Source of the DNA: Oscillospiraceae bacterium
Lineage (GTDB): Bacteria > Bacillota_A > Clostridia > Oscillospirales > CAG-272
DNA: 26,952 bases
Direction of reading: 5' to 3'
NCBI GenBank assembly: GCA_015064425.1
Contig: SVSF01000013.1
Coordinates: 1-26,952, forward strand
Below the pieces are notes generated by a model. The model was not told the DNA's origin. It saw only the letters and a program-made list of their open reading frames with translations, and did no database searches. Positions 1 through 7,828 of the stretch are shown here, piece after piece; within the stretch, counting starts at the first letter, position 1; each line of letters opens with the position of its first letter. The translations under genes and the position numbers were made by a program.

Positions 1-1
1 C

Positions 2-111
2 GACGCTCGCGTCTGGGGCAAGCATAGCGCGTGGATGTCCACCGCCAAATGGCGGCGCCCACCTCGCACCGTCCCTGCGCTCACGCTGGGACAATATCGG
101 GCAGAAGCCCG
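2..111. repeat. GC-rich run of short hairpins, non-coding
   Basis: Five perfect or near-perfect short inverted repeats follow one another: GACGC/GCGTC (2-13), GTGGA/TCCAC (31-42), CCGCC/GGCGG (42-55), GTCCC-T-GCG/CGC-T-GGGAC (71-92) and CGGGC/GCCCG (98-111). The stretch is clearly richer in G+C than the genes that follow. I see no credible gene in it; the open frame through 35-283 has no ribosome binding site and crosses the palindromic element next door. Its density of stems suggests part of an interspersed repeat or a structured RNA; it may start to the left of the window. Confidence 0.5.
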
Positions 112-141
112 AACCCACTATCCGCAGAGAAACGGCACACA

Positions 142-278
142 AAAGCCTTCCTCCGGGAGGAAGGGGGACCACGAAGTGGTGGAAGGAGCCCGCGTGACTT
201 TTAGCTTACGCGAATTTTATTGTCACGCGCTCTCCCTCAGTCGCCTTCGGCGCCAGCTCCCTCCCGGAGGGAGCCTTT
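142..278. repeat. MITE-like palindromic element, 137 bp
   Basis: The 47-base ends (142-188 and 232-278) are imperfect inverted copies of each other, both beginning AAAG when read inward and sharing TCCGGGAGG and a closing G(A/G)(A/G)GGAG. Each arm also folds on itself: CCTCC/GGAGG plus ACCAC/GTGGT on the left, CTCCC/GGGAG plus CGCC/GGCG on the right. The centre adds GCGTGAC (192-198) against GTCACGC. It holds no transposase. Compensating differences between the arms suggest selection on structure. By its form it is a non-autonomous miniature element or an extragenic palindromic repeat; I recall similar sequences between genes of gut Clostridia but cannot search. Confidence 0.65.
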
Positions 279-292
279 CGTAAGGTAGCACC

Positions 293-332
293 AACAGAAA
301 AACACCACCAAAGAGATTTTCTTGGTGGTGTT
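293..332 (-). terminator. Rho-independent terminator of queT
   Basis: An 11-bp perfect stem (AACACCACCAA 301-311 with TTGGTGGTGTT 322-332) encloses a 10-base loop. On the minus strand it is followed by TTTTCTGTT, which fits the end of the queT transcript. On the plus strand it is followed by CGTGTTTT, so it may work weakly in both directions and shields queT from the repeat region. Confidence 0.75.
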
Positions 333-376
333 CGTGTTTTCTCCGCTAAAGATGCATAGCAGAAGTCAGACTTTTT

Positions 377-865
377 TTAAAATATGTTTGCACTTTTATT
401 TATTCTCTCAAAAATTCCCATGAAAAAATATCCCAGCAGTCCTCCCGATATTATCTCCCCGATACCCACGGTCATAAAAAGAAACGAAAGTCCATCGGGA
501 ACATGATATGCATAGGAAAGAATAAAAGGAATTATAAGTGTATTGGAAATAATATTCGGTAACGGAACGAGATATCTGTGCTTTCTTACAAAATATGCTC
601 CTACAGCTCCTATCAGCGTAGCTATCCCGCCGAAGATTATATCGGTAATTATACATCCCGTTATAAGGTTTGCCATAATGCATCCGATAAACAGCCCCGG
701 AATAGCGTAAGGTGAAAAATACGGAAGCACGGACAATGCTTCGGATATTCTCACTTGTACAACACCTCCGGAAAGTCCGAAAGCCGCGCTTAAAAGAGTA
801 AGTACAACGTAAAGCGCGGCAACTATTGCCGCAAAAGTAATACCTTTGATCTTTTTGCTTTTCAT
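377..865 (-). CDS. queT: QueT family ECF transporter S component (preQ1/queuosine precursor uptake)
   Basis: This 162-residue protein is very hydrophobic with about six membrane segments (roughly residues 8-28, 43-60, 62-78, 80-95, 101-119 and 126-150) and the QueT hallmark VQVRISEAL-VLPYF near residues 36-50. Family members are the substrate-binding S subunit of energy-coupling-factor transporters and take up queuosine precursors such as preQ1 for tRNA modification; the shared ECF ATPases and T subunit are usually encoded elsewhere, and none lies here. The start ATG has AGGAGA (871-876) upstream. A preQ1-I riboswitch occupies the whole short leader and its tail runs into that binding site, which supports the substrate call independently of the protein. 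It is a single-gene unit ending at the 301-332 terminator. Confidence 0.9.
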   Translation of the reverse strand: MKSKKIKGITFAAIVAALYVVLTLLSAAFGLSGGVVQVRISEALSVLPYFSPYAIPGLFIGCIMANLITGCIITDIIFGGIATLIGAVGAYFVRKHRYLVPLPNIISNTLIIPFILSYAYHVPDGLSFLFMTVGIGEIISGGLLGYFFMGIFERINKSANIF

Positions 866-871
866 TTTTAT

Positions 872-915
872 TCTCCTAGTTTTGTTTTAGGTGAGGATGG
901 TCACGAACTCACCGA
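872..915 (-). promoter_or_regulatory. preQ1-I type riboswitch upstream of queT
   Basis: Read on the minus strand, GGTGAG (913-908) pairs perfectly with CTCACC (895-890) to form P1, the loop reads TTCGTGACCATC, and an A-rich tail TAAAACAAAACTAGG follows. This is the small H-type pseudoknot layout of preQ1-I aptamers, whose A-rich tail folds into the P1 groove and pairs its end with the loop. The tail's AGG belongs to the queT ribosome binding site (871-876), so binding of preQ1 would hide it and lower translation. The fit is by eye; a covariance model search would settle it. Confidence 0.75.
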
Positions 916-920
916 GGGAG

Positions 921-949
921 ATTATACCAAAAAAAAATACGGAAAACAA
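921..949 (-). promoter_or_regulatory. Sigma-A promoter of queT
   Basis: On the minus strand a -35 TTGTTT (949-944) and a perfect -10 TATAAT (926-921) are separated by 17 bases. The expected transcript start near 914 falls exactly at the 5' edge of the riboswitch, so the leader is little more than the aptamer. Confidence 0.75.
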
Positions 950-999
950 TGCATTTTTAAATTTTTTTCGATTTATTCCATCTGCTTTACGGCATACTA

Positions 1000-1028
1000 T
1001 TGTATTTTTTCTCTTGCAATGATATAAT
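1000..1028 (+). promoter_or_regulatory. Sigma-A promoter of the metal ABC operon
   Basis: TTGTAT (1000-1005), a 17-base spacer and a perfect TATAAT (1023-1028). Transcription should begin near 1035, just in front of the Fur-type box at 1038-1056, so a bound repressor would block initiation. Confidence 0.7.
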
Positions 1029-1037
1029 ATCATCGAA

Positions 1038-1056
1038 TTTGAAAATCATTCTCAAA
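1038..1056. promoter_or_regulatory. Fur-family operator (Fur/Zur-type box)
   Basis: TTTGAAAATCATTCTCAAA is a 19-base palindrome with only two mismatched pairs around a central C. Its inner 15 bases (1040-1054) match the 7-1-7 Fur box TGATAATNATTATCA at 12 of 14 defined positions. It overlaps the predicted transcript start of the metal transporter operon. The box fits a Fur-family metal repressor; the sequence cannot tell iron (Fur) from zinc (Zur). Confidence 0.7.
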
Positions 1057-1069
1057 TTGAGAGGTCAAT

Positions 1070-1783
1070 ATGATATTATTAAACTGTGAAGGGCTTGAAC
1101 TCGCTTATGACGGGAAGACCGTGGTAAGTGATCTTAGCTTTTCGGTAAACTCGGGAGATTATCTTTGTATAGTTGGAGAAAACGGATCGGGAAAAAGCAC
1201 CCTTATAAAAGCAATACTTGGTCTTTTAAAACCTGTAAATGGCAAAATATGTACCGAAAACGGTCTTTCAACCAAGGAAATAGGTTATCTTCCCCAGCAA
1301 ACAGCAGCACAGAAGGATTTTCCTGCGAGTGTTGAGGAAGTAGTCTTTTCCGGTTGCCTCAACTCCCTTTTCTGCCGCCCTTTCTTTTCAAAAGCGGAAA
1401 AGGATAGAGCTGTATCAAATATGAAAAGGTTGGGAATATACGACATAAGAAAAAAATGCTACCGCGAACTTTCCGGCGGTCAGCAGCAGAGGGTACTTCT
1501 CGCAAGAGCTCTCTGTGCATCAAAGAAGATGATATTGCTTGACGAGCCTGCAAGCGGTCTTGATCCGCTTGTCACATCGGAATTTTATAAAATAACCGAA
1601 GAGCTTAACCGCGAAGGTATGACGGTCATAATGGTGACCCATGATATAAACTGTACGATATCTTATGCGAGCCACATCCTTCATATGAAAAATAAGGCTC
1701 TGTTCTTCGGAACCGCACACGATTACAGACATTCCGACATCGGACATGCTTATTTCGGAGGTGACTGTTGCCATCATGATTGA
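1070..1783 (+). CDS. Metal ABC transporter ATP-binding protein (ZnuC/AdcC type)
   Basis: A 237-residue ABC ATPase that would power uptake of a transition metal, probably zinc, manganese or iron, through the permease encoded next. Seen in the sequence: Walker A GENGSGKST (36-44), Q-loop YLPQQ (73-77), signature LSGGQ (134-138), Walker B ILLDEP (155-160) and switch His191. Its C-terminus is rich in His and Cys (H217, H221, H226, C233, C234, H235, H236), a plausible metal-binding tail. GAGAGG lies about 6 bases before the ATG. The Fur-type box upstream and the ZnuB-type partner downstream support metal transport rather than another substrate. No metal-binding lipoprotein gene is in this operon, so that subunit must be elsewhere. 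Confidence 0.85.
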   Translation: MILLNCEGLELAYDGKTVVSDLSFSVNSGDYLCIVGENGSGKSTLIKAILGLLKPVNGKICTENGLSTKEIGYLPQQTAAQKDFPASVEEVVFSGCLNSLFCRPFFSKAEKDRAVSNMKRLGIYDIRKKCYRELSGGQQQRVLLARALCASKKMILLDEPASGLDPLVTSEFYKITEELNREGMTVIMVTHDINCTISYASHILHMKNKALFFGTAHDYRHSDIGHAYFGGDCCHHD

Positions 1784-2603
1784 ATATGTATTGGAAGTAT
1801 TAAGCTACGGTTTTATAATGAGAGCTCTCATAGTCGGCATACTTATTTCCCTCTGCTCTGCACTTTTGGGAGTATCTTTGGTGCTTAAAAGATATTCTAT
1901 GATCGGAGACGGTCTATCTCACGTTGCTTTAGGCTCTCTTGCAGTCGCATCCGCAGCAGGGATCGCGCCTCTTAAGATCGCTCTTCCCGTAGTAATAATA
2001 GCCGCTTTTCTTTTGTTACGGATAAGCGAAAATTCTGCAATAAAAGGGGACTCCGCCATAGCACTCATATCCACAGGGGCTCTTGCTGTGGGAATATTCG
2101 TAATATCTATGACAAGCGGAATGAACATAGACGTCTCAAACTATCTGTTTGGCTCCATTCTTGCAGTTAGCAGCTCCGATGCTTGGCTTTCAGCAGGTCT
2201 AGCCCTGGCGGTAATAGTACTTTATATCTTTTTCTATCATAGGATATTTGCCATTACATTCGACGAGAATTTTGCCGCCGCAACAGGAACAAACGTAAAG
2301 CTTTACAAGTCCGCAATAGCGGTGCTTACTGCCGTGACAGTTGTAATCGGTATGCAGCTCATGGGAGCGCTTTTAATGTCTAGCTTTATTATATTCCCCT
2401 CACTTACATCAATGAGACTCTGCAAGAGCTTCAAACACGTTATCATTTGCTCTGCGGTTGTATCCGCGTTTTCCGTCATAAGCGGAATACTTATGTCATG
2501 TTTTGCCGATACCCCTACAGGTGCAGGCATCGTTATCATCAATATCTGCATTTTTGCCGTATTTTCAATTATTTCTTTCTGTAAAAAATTTTCGAGATCT
2601 TGA
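1776..2603 (+). CDS. Metal ABC transporter permease (ZnuB, ABC-3 family)
   Basis: A 275-residue polytopic membrane protein, the channel subunit of the metal transporter. The N-terminal stretch with SLCSALLGVSLVLKRYSMIGDGLSHVA is the conserved ABC-3/ZnuB region, and about eight hydrophobic segments follow to the C-terminus. The frame is open from 1746, but the ATG at 1776 is preferred because GGAGGTGA (1757-1764) precedes it by 11 bases and the protein then begins MIEYVLEV like its relatives. It overlaps the ATPase gene by 8 bases, so the two are co-translated. The gene ends 2 bases before the -35 of the next promoter; no terminator is visible between, so some read-through into the amino-acid operon is possible. 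Confidence 0.88.
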   Translation: MIEYVLEVLSYGFIMRALIVGILISLCSALLGVSLVLKRYSMIGDGLSHVALGSLAVASAAGIAPLKIALPVVIIAAFLLLRISENSAIKGDSAIALISTGALAVGIFVISMTSGMNIDVSNYLFGSILAVSSSDAWLSAGLALAVIVLYIFFYHRIFAITFDENFAAATGTNVKLYKSAIAVLTAVTVVIGMQLMGALLMSSFIIFPSLTSMRLCKSFKHVIICSAVVSAFSVISGILMSCFADTPTGAGIVIINICIFAVFSIISFCKKFSRS

Positions 2604-2605
2604 TA

Positions 2606-2634
2606 TTGACATTAACACTTTACTTTGGTATAAT
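2606..2634 (+). promoter_or_regulatory. Consensus sigma-A promoter of the amino-acid ABC operon
   Basis: A perfect TTGACA (2606-2611), a 17-base spacer and a perfect TATAAT (2629-2634). Transcription should start near 2641, about 47 bases before the lipoprotein gene. A full-consensus promoter implies strong expression unless repressed; I see no clear operator beside it. Confidence 0.85.
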
Positions 2635-2687
2635 AGCTATGCGTTTTAACATGGTAAAGCAATAAAAACAATATAAGGAGAAAGATC

Positions 2688-3506
2688 ATGAAAAAAATTT
2701 TAACATTGGCGCTTGCTCTTATAACAGTAGTTGCATGCCTGACGGCTTGCGGTAGTACTGGAACAGAGAGCGGTGGATGGGATGTTATTGCTGCAAGAGG
2801 CGAGATCATTGTAGGTCTTGACGATACATTCGTTCCCATGGGCTTCAGAGATGAAAATAATGAGCTCGTTGGTTTTGATATTGACCTTGCAAAGGCAGTA
2901 GGCGAATATCTCGGAATCAAAGTAACGTTTAAACCCATTGACTGGAACTCCAAGGATATGGAACTCAACGGCGGTCAGATCGACTGCATCTGGAACGGAA
3001 TGTCCGCAACAGAAGAGAGACAGCAGACAATGGCTCTCACAAACAAGTACCTTAACAATAAGATCGTAGTTATGGCTCTCAGCGAGACAGAGATCACAGT
3101 TAAAGAAGCTGCTGACCTTGCAAACTACAAGGTAGGTACTCAGGCAGGAAGCGCAGCTCTCGAAGCTCTTGAAGCTAACGAAGCTTACGACTCTTACAAG
3201 GAAAACATCTCCGAATACGACACATACGACGAAGCTATTCTCGATATGCAGGCAGGCAGAATCCAGTGCATCATCGTTGACGAGGTTCTCGGCGAGTACA
3301 AGAACAACCTTCTCGGAAATACATTCAAGACATGTGAATACGACTTCGGACCTGACTATTATGCGATCGGATGCAGAAAAGCCGATACTGACGTAGCTGA
3401 AAAGCTTAACGGTGCTATCAAGGCTCTTATCGAAAACGGAACTGCTGCAAAGCTTTCCGAAAAGTGGTTCGGCTCCGACCTCGTTATATTTGAAGACTAC
3501 AAATAA
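2688..3506 (+). CDS. Polar amino-acid ABC transporter substrate-binding lipoprotein
   Basis: A 272-residue extracellular binding protein of the SBP_bac_3 family, which captures a polar amino acid (glutamine, cystine and arginine are family examples) and hands it to the permease. A lipoprotein signal peptide is plain: KK, a hydrophobic stretch, and the lipobox L-T-A-C with Cys21 as the lipid anchor. The mature part shows the family's opening pattern GEIIVGLDDTFVPMGF, the FDIDLAKAVGEYLG segment and the DCIWNGMSATEER segment. AAGGAG (2675-2680) lies 7 bases before the ATG. First gene of a three-gene operon. Codon use is strongly biased toward a few codons, as expected of an abundant protein. Substrate cannot be read from the sequence. 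Confidence 0.9.
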   Translation: MKKILTLALALITVVACLTACGSTGTESGGWDVIAARGEIIVGLDDTFVPMGFRDENNELVGFDIDLAKAVGEYLGIKVTFKPIDWNSKDMELNGGQIDCIWNGMSATEERQQTMALTNKYLNNKIVVMALSETEITVKEAADLANYKVGTQAGSAALEALEANEAYDSYKENISEYDTYDEAILDMQAGRIQCIIVDEVLGEYKNNLLGNTFKTCEYDFGPDYYAIGCRKADTDVAEKLNGAIKALIENGTAAKLSEKWFGSDLVIFEDYK

Positions 3507-3520
3507 TTAACAAAACATAA

Positions 3521-3553
3521 AGAAAGAGCACGGAGAAATCCGCGCTTCTTTCT
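3521..3553 (+). other. Intercistronic hairpin after the binding-protein gene
   Basis: AGAAAGA-GC-CGGA (3521-3534) pairs with TCCG-GC-TCTTTCT (3539-3553) around a GAAA loop, with one bulge and one mismatch. No U tract follows, so it is not a terminator. Such stems commonly protect the upstream part of ABC mRNAs and keep the binding protein in excess over the membrane subunits; that role is inferred. Confidence 0.55.
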
Positions 3554-3570
3554 GCTTTAAGGAAAATATT

Positions 3571-4254
3571 ATGAATGCATTTATCGAAGCCATACAAGGT
3601 ATATGGAATATTCGAGGCGCTTTTATGGAAGGTGCCTGGGTAACGCTTAAGCTATTCTTTTTCACTATGCTTTTGTCTATTCCCGCCGGACTTCCGGTAG
3701 CTCTCGGCAGCAACAGTAAAATAGCTCCCATAAGATGGATATGCAAGGCCTTCGTATGGATATTCAGAGGCACTCCTCTGATGCTTCAGCTGTTCTTCTT
3801 CTACTATTTCTTCTTCCCATTCGTTTTAGGGCTTCCCCAGATATCCGCGCTTTCTATTGCAATATTTACTTTTGTTCTCAACTACGCGGCATATCTTGCA
3901 GAAATATACAGAGCAGGCATAGAAAGTATCGACAACGGTCAGCATGAGGCTGCTTACTCCCTGGGAATAAGTAAGGCAAAAACTATGTTCAGCATCATTA
4001 TTCCTCAGACAGTAAAGAGAGTCATCCCCCCCGTATCCAATGAAATGATAACACTTGTAAAAGATACCGCACTGGTAAGCTGCATCGCACTTTCCGACTT
4101 ATTCAGAGTCGTCACCAAACAGGTAAGTGCACGAAGCAATCCCTTGCTCTATGTAGCTCCCGCTATATTTTATCTTATCTTTACATTCCTGCTCACACAG
4201 TTGACCAGATATCTCGAAAATAAATTTTCCATATATGAGGAGGGTACAAGATGA
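3571..4254 (+). CDS. Polar amino-acid ABC transporter permease
   Basis: A 227-residue inner-membrane subunit of the HisM/GlnP family (BPD_transp_1 fold, about five membrane segments). The family's EAA loop is visible as the stretch [21 protein letters not shown], which docks onto the ATPase, and the region [12 protein letters not shown] near residues 63-75 is typical of polar amino-acid permeases. AAGGAA lies 7 bases upstream of the ATG. The gene overlaps the ATPase gene by four bases (ATGA), so the two subunits are translationally coupled. A single permease gene means the channel is probably a homodimer. Confidence 0.9.
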   Translation: MNAFIEAIQGIWNIRGAFMEGAWVTLKLFFFTMLLSIPAGLPVALGSNSKIAPIRWICKAFVWIFRGTPLMLQLFFFYYFFFPFVLGLPQISALSIAIFTFVLNYAAYLAEIYRAGIESIDNGQHEAAYSLGISKAKTMFSIIIPQTVKRVIPPVSNEMITLVKDTALVSCIALSDLFRVVTKQVSARSNPLLYVAPAIFYLIFTFLLTQLTRYLENKFSIYEEGTR

Positions 4255-5021
4255 ACAAAGAAATGACCGTCCTTGATATGAGGAATATAAGCAAAAACTT
4301 TTCCGGTACCGAAGCGCTGTCAAATGTAAGCCTTGCCGTAAAGGAAGGCGAGACCGTTGCGATAATCGGTCCTTCCGGATCGGGCAAAAGCACTCTTTTG
4401 CGTTGTGTCAACGCTTTGGTAAAAGCAAGCTCCGGATATATCAGTGTAAACGGAGCCGTACTTGCAAAAAACGAAAACGGCAAAGCTATATACCCCAAGG
4501 ATAAAGAAATACGCAAGATATGTACCGAAATAGGTATGGTATTCCAGCATTTCAATTTGTTCCCGCACATGACATGCCTTGAAAATATTATGTTTGCCCC
4601 CGTAAACGTAAAGGGCGAAGATAAAGAAAAAGTATACGAAAAAGCAATAAAGCTTCTGTCTCTCGTCGGTCTTGAAAATAAAGCAAAAAATTATCCCGCA
4701 CAGCTTTCAGGCGGTCAGAAGCAGCGTATAGCAATAGCCCGTGCTCTTGCTATGGAGCCTTCAATAATGCTTTTTGATGAGCCCACCTCTGCCCTCGATC
4801 CCGAAATAACGGGTGAGGTACTCGCAGTAATGAAAAAGCTTTCCGAAAACCGCACGACTATGCTGGTAGTAACTCATGAGATGGGATTTGCAAAAGAGGT
4901 TGCCGACAGAGTAATATTTATGGACAAGGGAAAGATAGTTGAAAGCGGAAGTCCCGACGATATCTTTAACGCTCCCAAAAGCGAAAGACTCAAGGAATTC
5001 CTCAATTCCGTTTTAAGATAA
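4251..5021 (+). CDS. Polar amino-acid ABC transporter ATP-binding protein (GlnQ/HisP type)
   Basis: A 256-residue cytoplasmic ATPase that drives the preceding permease. Visible motifs: Walker [10 protein letters not shown] (40-48), Q-loop [10 protein letters not shown] (97-106), signature LSGGQ (152-156), Walker B IMLFDEP (172-178), D-loop SALD (180-183) and switch His209. The VFQ(H/N)FNLFPH form is diagnostic of the polar amino-acid branch. Ribosome binding site GAGGAGGG precedes the ATG. It is the last gene of the operon, followed by the terminator at 5041-5086. Confidence 0.92.
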   Translation: MNKEMTVLDMRNISKNFSGTEALSNVSLAVKEGETVAIIGPSGSGKSTLLRCVNALVKASSGYISVNGAVLAKNENGKAIYPKDKEIRKICTEIGMVFQHFNLFPHMTCLENIMFAPVNVKGEDKEKVYEKAIKLLSLVGLENKAKNYPAQLSGGQKQRIAIARALAMEPSIMLFDEPTSALDPEITGEVLAVMKKLSENRTTMLVVTHEMGFAKEVADRVIFMDKGKIVESGSPDDIFNAPKSERLKEFLNSVLR

Positions 5022-5040
5022 GTACAAATCATTAAATAAC

Positions 5041-5086
5041 GACCCTATGCATATATTTTTACGGATATGCAAAGGGTCTTTTTTAT
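5041..5086 (+). terminator. Rho-independent terminator of the amino-acid ABC operon
   Basis: GACCC-TAT-GCATAT (5041-5054 region) pairs with ATATGC-AAA-GGGTC (5065-5078), with a symmetric internal loop, followed by six or more T. No clear promoter fits between this stem and the next gene at 5112, so partial read-through may feed the calcium ATPase. Confidence 0.8.
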
Positions 5087-5111
5087 TTGCCCAAAGAAAG
5101 GACGGTATATA

Positions 5112-7730
5112 ATGAACGGTACATCTTACGGGAAATATAAACCGCTTAATTCGGATGATATTCAGAAATCCAGAAGTAAATACGGAGATAACACGATTTC
5201 CGAAAAGAAAGGAAAAGGATTTTTTCGACAGTTTATTTCAAATTTTAACGATCCTGTAATAAAGATACTTCTCGTAGCTTTAGGTTTAAATCTTGCGCTG
5301 ATATATTCACATAAAAATTGGTATGAGACCCTCGGTATAGTTTTTGCCATACTCATATCCACCTTTGTCTCTACAGTTTCCGAATACGGAAGTGAAATGG
5401 CCTTTAAGCGTATGAAAGAGGAAAGCGATAAAAGCCTATGCCGAGTGATAAGAGATCATGGGACAGATAACGTGCCCCTATCGGAATTAGTAGTAGGAGA
5501 TATCGTTTGTGTTTCATCGGGAGAAAAAATACCTGCAGACGGAATAATAATATCCGGAGAACTCAGTGTAGATCAAAGTGCCCTTAACGGAGAATCTAAG
5601 GAAGTCTTCAAATATCCCGATGGAGACACGGAGGAGAGCCTCTCATCAAGATCCTTCGTGTGTAAAGGCAGTATTGTAAGCGAAGGAGAAGCGCTGATAT
5701 GCGTTAAGAGCGTAGGAGACCGCACCTTCTACGGAGCGATGGCAAACGAAATGCAGGACGTGCAAAGAGAAAGTCCGTTGAAGCTTCGTCTTTCCAAACT
5801 CGCACGTTTTATAAGCAAGCTTGGATATATCTGCGCCGTACTTGTTGCGGTAGCGGATCTGTTCGTCTCCTTTGTTATACAAAAAAACCCCGTATCTGCT
5901 TATAATATCGCCGTAAATGTTCTGCACGCTTTTACCCTGGGTATAACGGTAGTTGTAATGGCAGTTCCCGAAGGTCTTCCCATGATGATAACCGTTGTCC
6001 TCTCCAGAAATATGTTCAGAATGCAAAAAGATAAAGTCCTTGTAAGAAAGCTGGTCGGAATAGAGACCGCAGGAAATATGAACGTCCTATTTACAGACAA
6101 AACAGGGACTCTGACTAAAGGAAATATGTCCGTTGCATCCGTCATCAGCGGAAACGGCACAATATTTAAGCATACCTCTGCGATACCTGATGCTTTGAGA
6201 TGTCCCATTGAATCCTGTGCCATTTTCTGCAACTCTGCTACGGCAAAAGGAAAAAAAGCTGTGGGAGGGAACTCCACCGACAGAGCCATAATGGAATTCT
6301 TCCTTCCGAGTAAGCTGAAAAGACCCGATATCATCGCGTCGCTTCCCTTCTCAAGTATAACAAAGTATTCTGCCATAAGCTATAAAACCAAAAAAGGAAA
6401 GCTCCGCTCACTTGTCAAAGGTGCTCCCGAGATACTGATACCGGGATGTACACATATGCTATCGGATAAAGGTGAAATCCTTCCCTTCGATGCAGAGAGC
6501 GTAAATACCGCTTTAAATTCAATGACAAAAAAAGCTATGCGTGTCCTCGCAGTTGTAAGCACGGATACCGTTATATCCGAAAACAAAAAAATGAGCGGCA
6601 TGTGTTTCGTTGCCCTTATCTGCATCAGAGATGAGTTGCGCAGAGAAGCTCGCAAATCCGTAGAAAAATTGAGATCCGCAGGGGTATCTGTGATAATGAT
6701 GACCGGGGACAGTAAAGCTACAGCTGCAGCCATAGCCAAAGAGTGCGGTATATTAAAAGGAGATGTAGCAGACAATTCTATTTTTAACGGAAAAGAAATA
6801 TCTGAAATGTCAGACGAAGAGCTGAAAGCACACTTGCCGAAAATAAAAGTCATTTCGCGTGCCCTGCCCTCGGACAAATCACGTCTTGTAAGAATTGCTC
6901 AGGATAGCGGATACGTTTGCGGTATGACAGGGGATGGAGTAAACGATGCCCCGGCTCTCAAAAAAGCAGATGTCGGTTTTGCAATGGGAAACGGAACGGA
7001 CATTGCAAAAGATGCCTCGGATATTGTAATACTTGACAGCAATATATCCTCTATAGCCAAAGCCGTTCTGTACGGAAGAGCTATTTTTCAGAACATCAGA
7101 AAATTCATCGTGTTCCAGCTTACGGTCAACCTTGCTGCCTGTGTCCTTTCGATAATATGTCCTCTATTGGGAATTGAAACACCCATAAGTGTAATGCAGA
7201 TGCTTTGGGTGAATATGATAATGGATACCTTTGCCGCTCTGGCTTTTGCAGGAGAAGCCCCTGCTCCCTCGCTTATGCATCAAAAACCGCTGTCACGCGA
7301 TGAAAACATTCTGTCAAAATCCATGTGTTCTCAGATCTTATGGTGCGGTATCTATATATGCACTGTATGCTTGGCATTCCTGAAATGTGAGTTTTTTTAT
7401 GACATCTTCAGATACGATCCTTCGGATGCGGTGTTTATGACAGGCTTCTTTGCGCTTTTTATCTTTTTTGGAATTTTCAGCTGCTTCAACACAAGAGTAC
7501 CGGGCATTAATCTCTTCAAAGATATTTCAAAAAATCCAACATTTATATTTATAATTTTTATCATTGCGATGATCCAACTTTTTATGATATATTCAGGATC
7601 AAATGTTTTTCGCTGCGTTCCGCTCAGTATTGACGAACTTAAATTCGTAATATACCTTTCCGCAAGTGTTATCCCTTTTGATCTTATAAGAAAAATATGG
7701 CGTCACTTCAAAGCAGTTTCCGTAATATAA
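5112..7730 (+). CDS. P2B-type calcium-translocating P-type ATPase
   Basis: An 872-residue membrane pump that exports Ca2+ using ATP. Seen: actuator loop NGES (159-162, usual form TGES), M4 motif PEGLP (286-290), phosphorylation site DKTGTLT with Asp329, TGDSKATA in the P domain, TGDGVNDAP (606-614) and a six-helix C-terminal membrane block. M5 QLTVNLAA and M6 WVNMIMD (N701, D705) match the plasma-membrane (PMCA) type, which keeps one calcium site, rather than the two-site SERCA type. The frame is open from 5067, but the ATG at 5112 has AAAGGA about 10 bases upstream, lies beyond the terminator stem, and gives the standard N-terminus. No calmodulin-binding tail. Stand-alone gene with its own terminator. 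Confidence 0.92.
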   Translation: MNGTSYGKYKPLNSDDIQKSRSKYGDNTISEKKGKGFFRQFISNFNDPVIKILLVALGLNLALIYSHKNWYETLGIVFAILISTFVSTVSEYGSEMAFKRMKEESDKSLCRVIRDHGTDNVPLSELVVGDIVCVSSGEKIPADGIIISGELSVDQSALNGESKEVFKYPDGDTEESLSSRSFVCKGSIVSEGEALICVKSVGDRTFYGAMANEMQDVQRESPLKLRLSKLARFISKLGYICAVLVAVADLFVSFVIQKNPVSAYNIAVNVLHAFTLGITVVVMAVPEGLPMMITVVLSRNMFRMQKDKVLVRKLVGIETAGNMNVLFTDKTGTLTKGNMSVASVISGNGTIFKHTSAIPDALRCPIESCAIFCNSATAKGKKAVGGNSTDRAIMEFFLPSKLKRPDIIASLPFSSITKYSAISYKTKKGKLRSLVKGAPEILIPGCTHMLSDKGEILPFDAESVNTALNSMTKKAMRVLAVVSTDTVISENKKMSGMCFVALICIRDELRREARKSVEKLRSAGVSVIMMTGDSKATAAAIAKECGILKGDVADNSIFNGKEISEMSDEELKAHLPKIKVISRALPSDKSRLVRIAQDSGYVCGMTGDGVNDAPALKKADVGFAMGNGTDIAKDASDIVILDSNISSIAKAVLYGRAIFQNIRKFIVFQLTVNLAACVLSIICPLLGIETPISVMQMLWVNMIMDTFAALAFAGEAPAPSLMHQKPLSRDENILSKSMCSQILWCGIYICTVCLAFLKCEFFYDIFRYDPSDAVFMTGFFALFIFFGIFSCFNTRVPGINLFKDISKNPTFIFIIFIIAMIQLFMIYSGSNVFRCVPLSIDELKFVIYLSASVIPFDLIRKIWRHFKAVSVI

Positions 7731-7756
7731 AAGCCGTGTAAACACGGCTTTTTCTT
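7731..7756 (+). terminator. Rho-independent terminator of the calcium ATPase gene
   Basis: A perfect 9-bp stem AAGCCGTGT/ACACGGCTT (7731-7739 and 7742-7750) with a two-base AA loop at its tightest pairing, followed directly by TTTCTTT. It starts on the base after the stop codon. Confidence 0.85.
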
Positions 7757-7771
7757 TACTTTTATAATGTT

Positions 7772-7803
7772 TTGTGTTAAAATGGATAAAATAACTGTAT
7801 AAT
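7772..7803 (+). promoter_or_regulatory. Probable promoter of the 32-residue peptide and tex
   Basis: A perfect -10 TATAAT (7798-7803) lies 25 bases upstream of the small gene, after the ATPase terminator. The -35 is poor: TTGTGT (7772-7777) is 20 bases away and nothing better sits at 17. Treated as likely because a promoter is needed here and no other candidate is visible. Confidence 0.45.
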
Positions 7804-7828
7804 AAATTTAACGAGGAGTTATTATACG

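Noticed and set aside
35..283. 82-codon frame on the plus strand in the GC-rich left end
   Set aside because: It has no ribosome binding site, no recognisable protein character (Arg/Pro/Ser-rich), and spans hairpin repeats and the MITE-like element.
1..340. CRISPR array or direct-repeat array in the hairpin-rich left end
   Set aside because: The repeats are inverted, of different sequence and spacing; no direct repeat with regular spacers and no cas gene is present.
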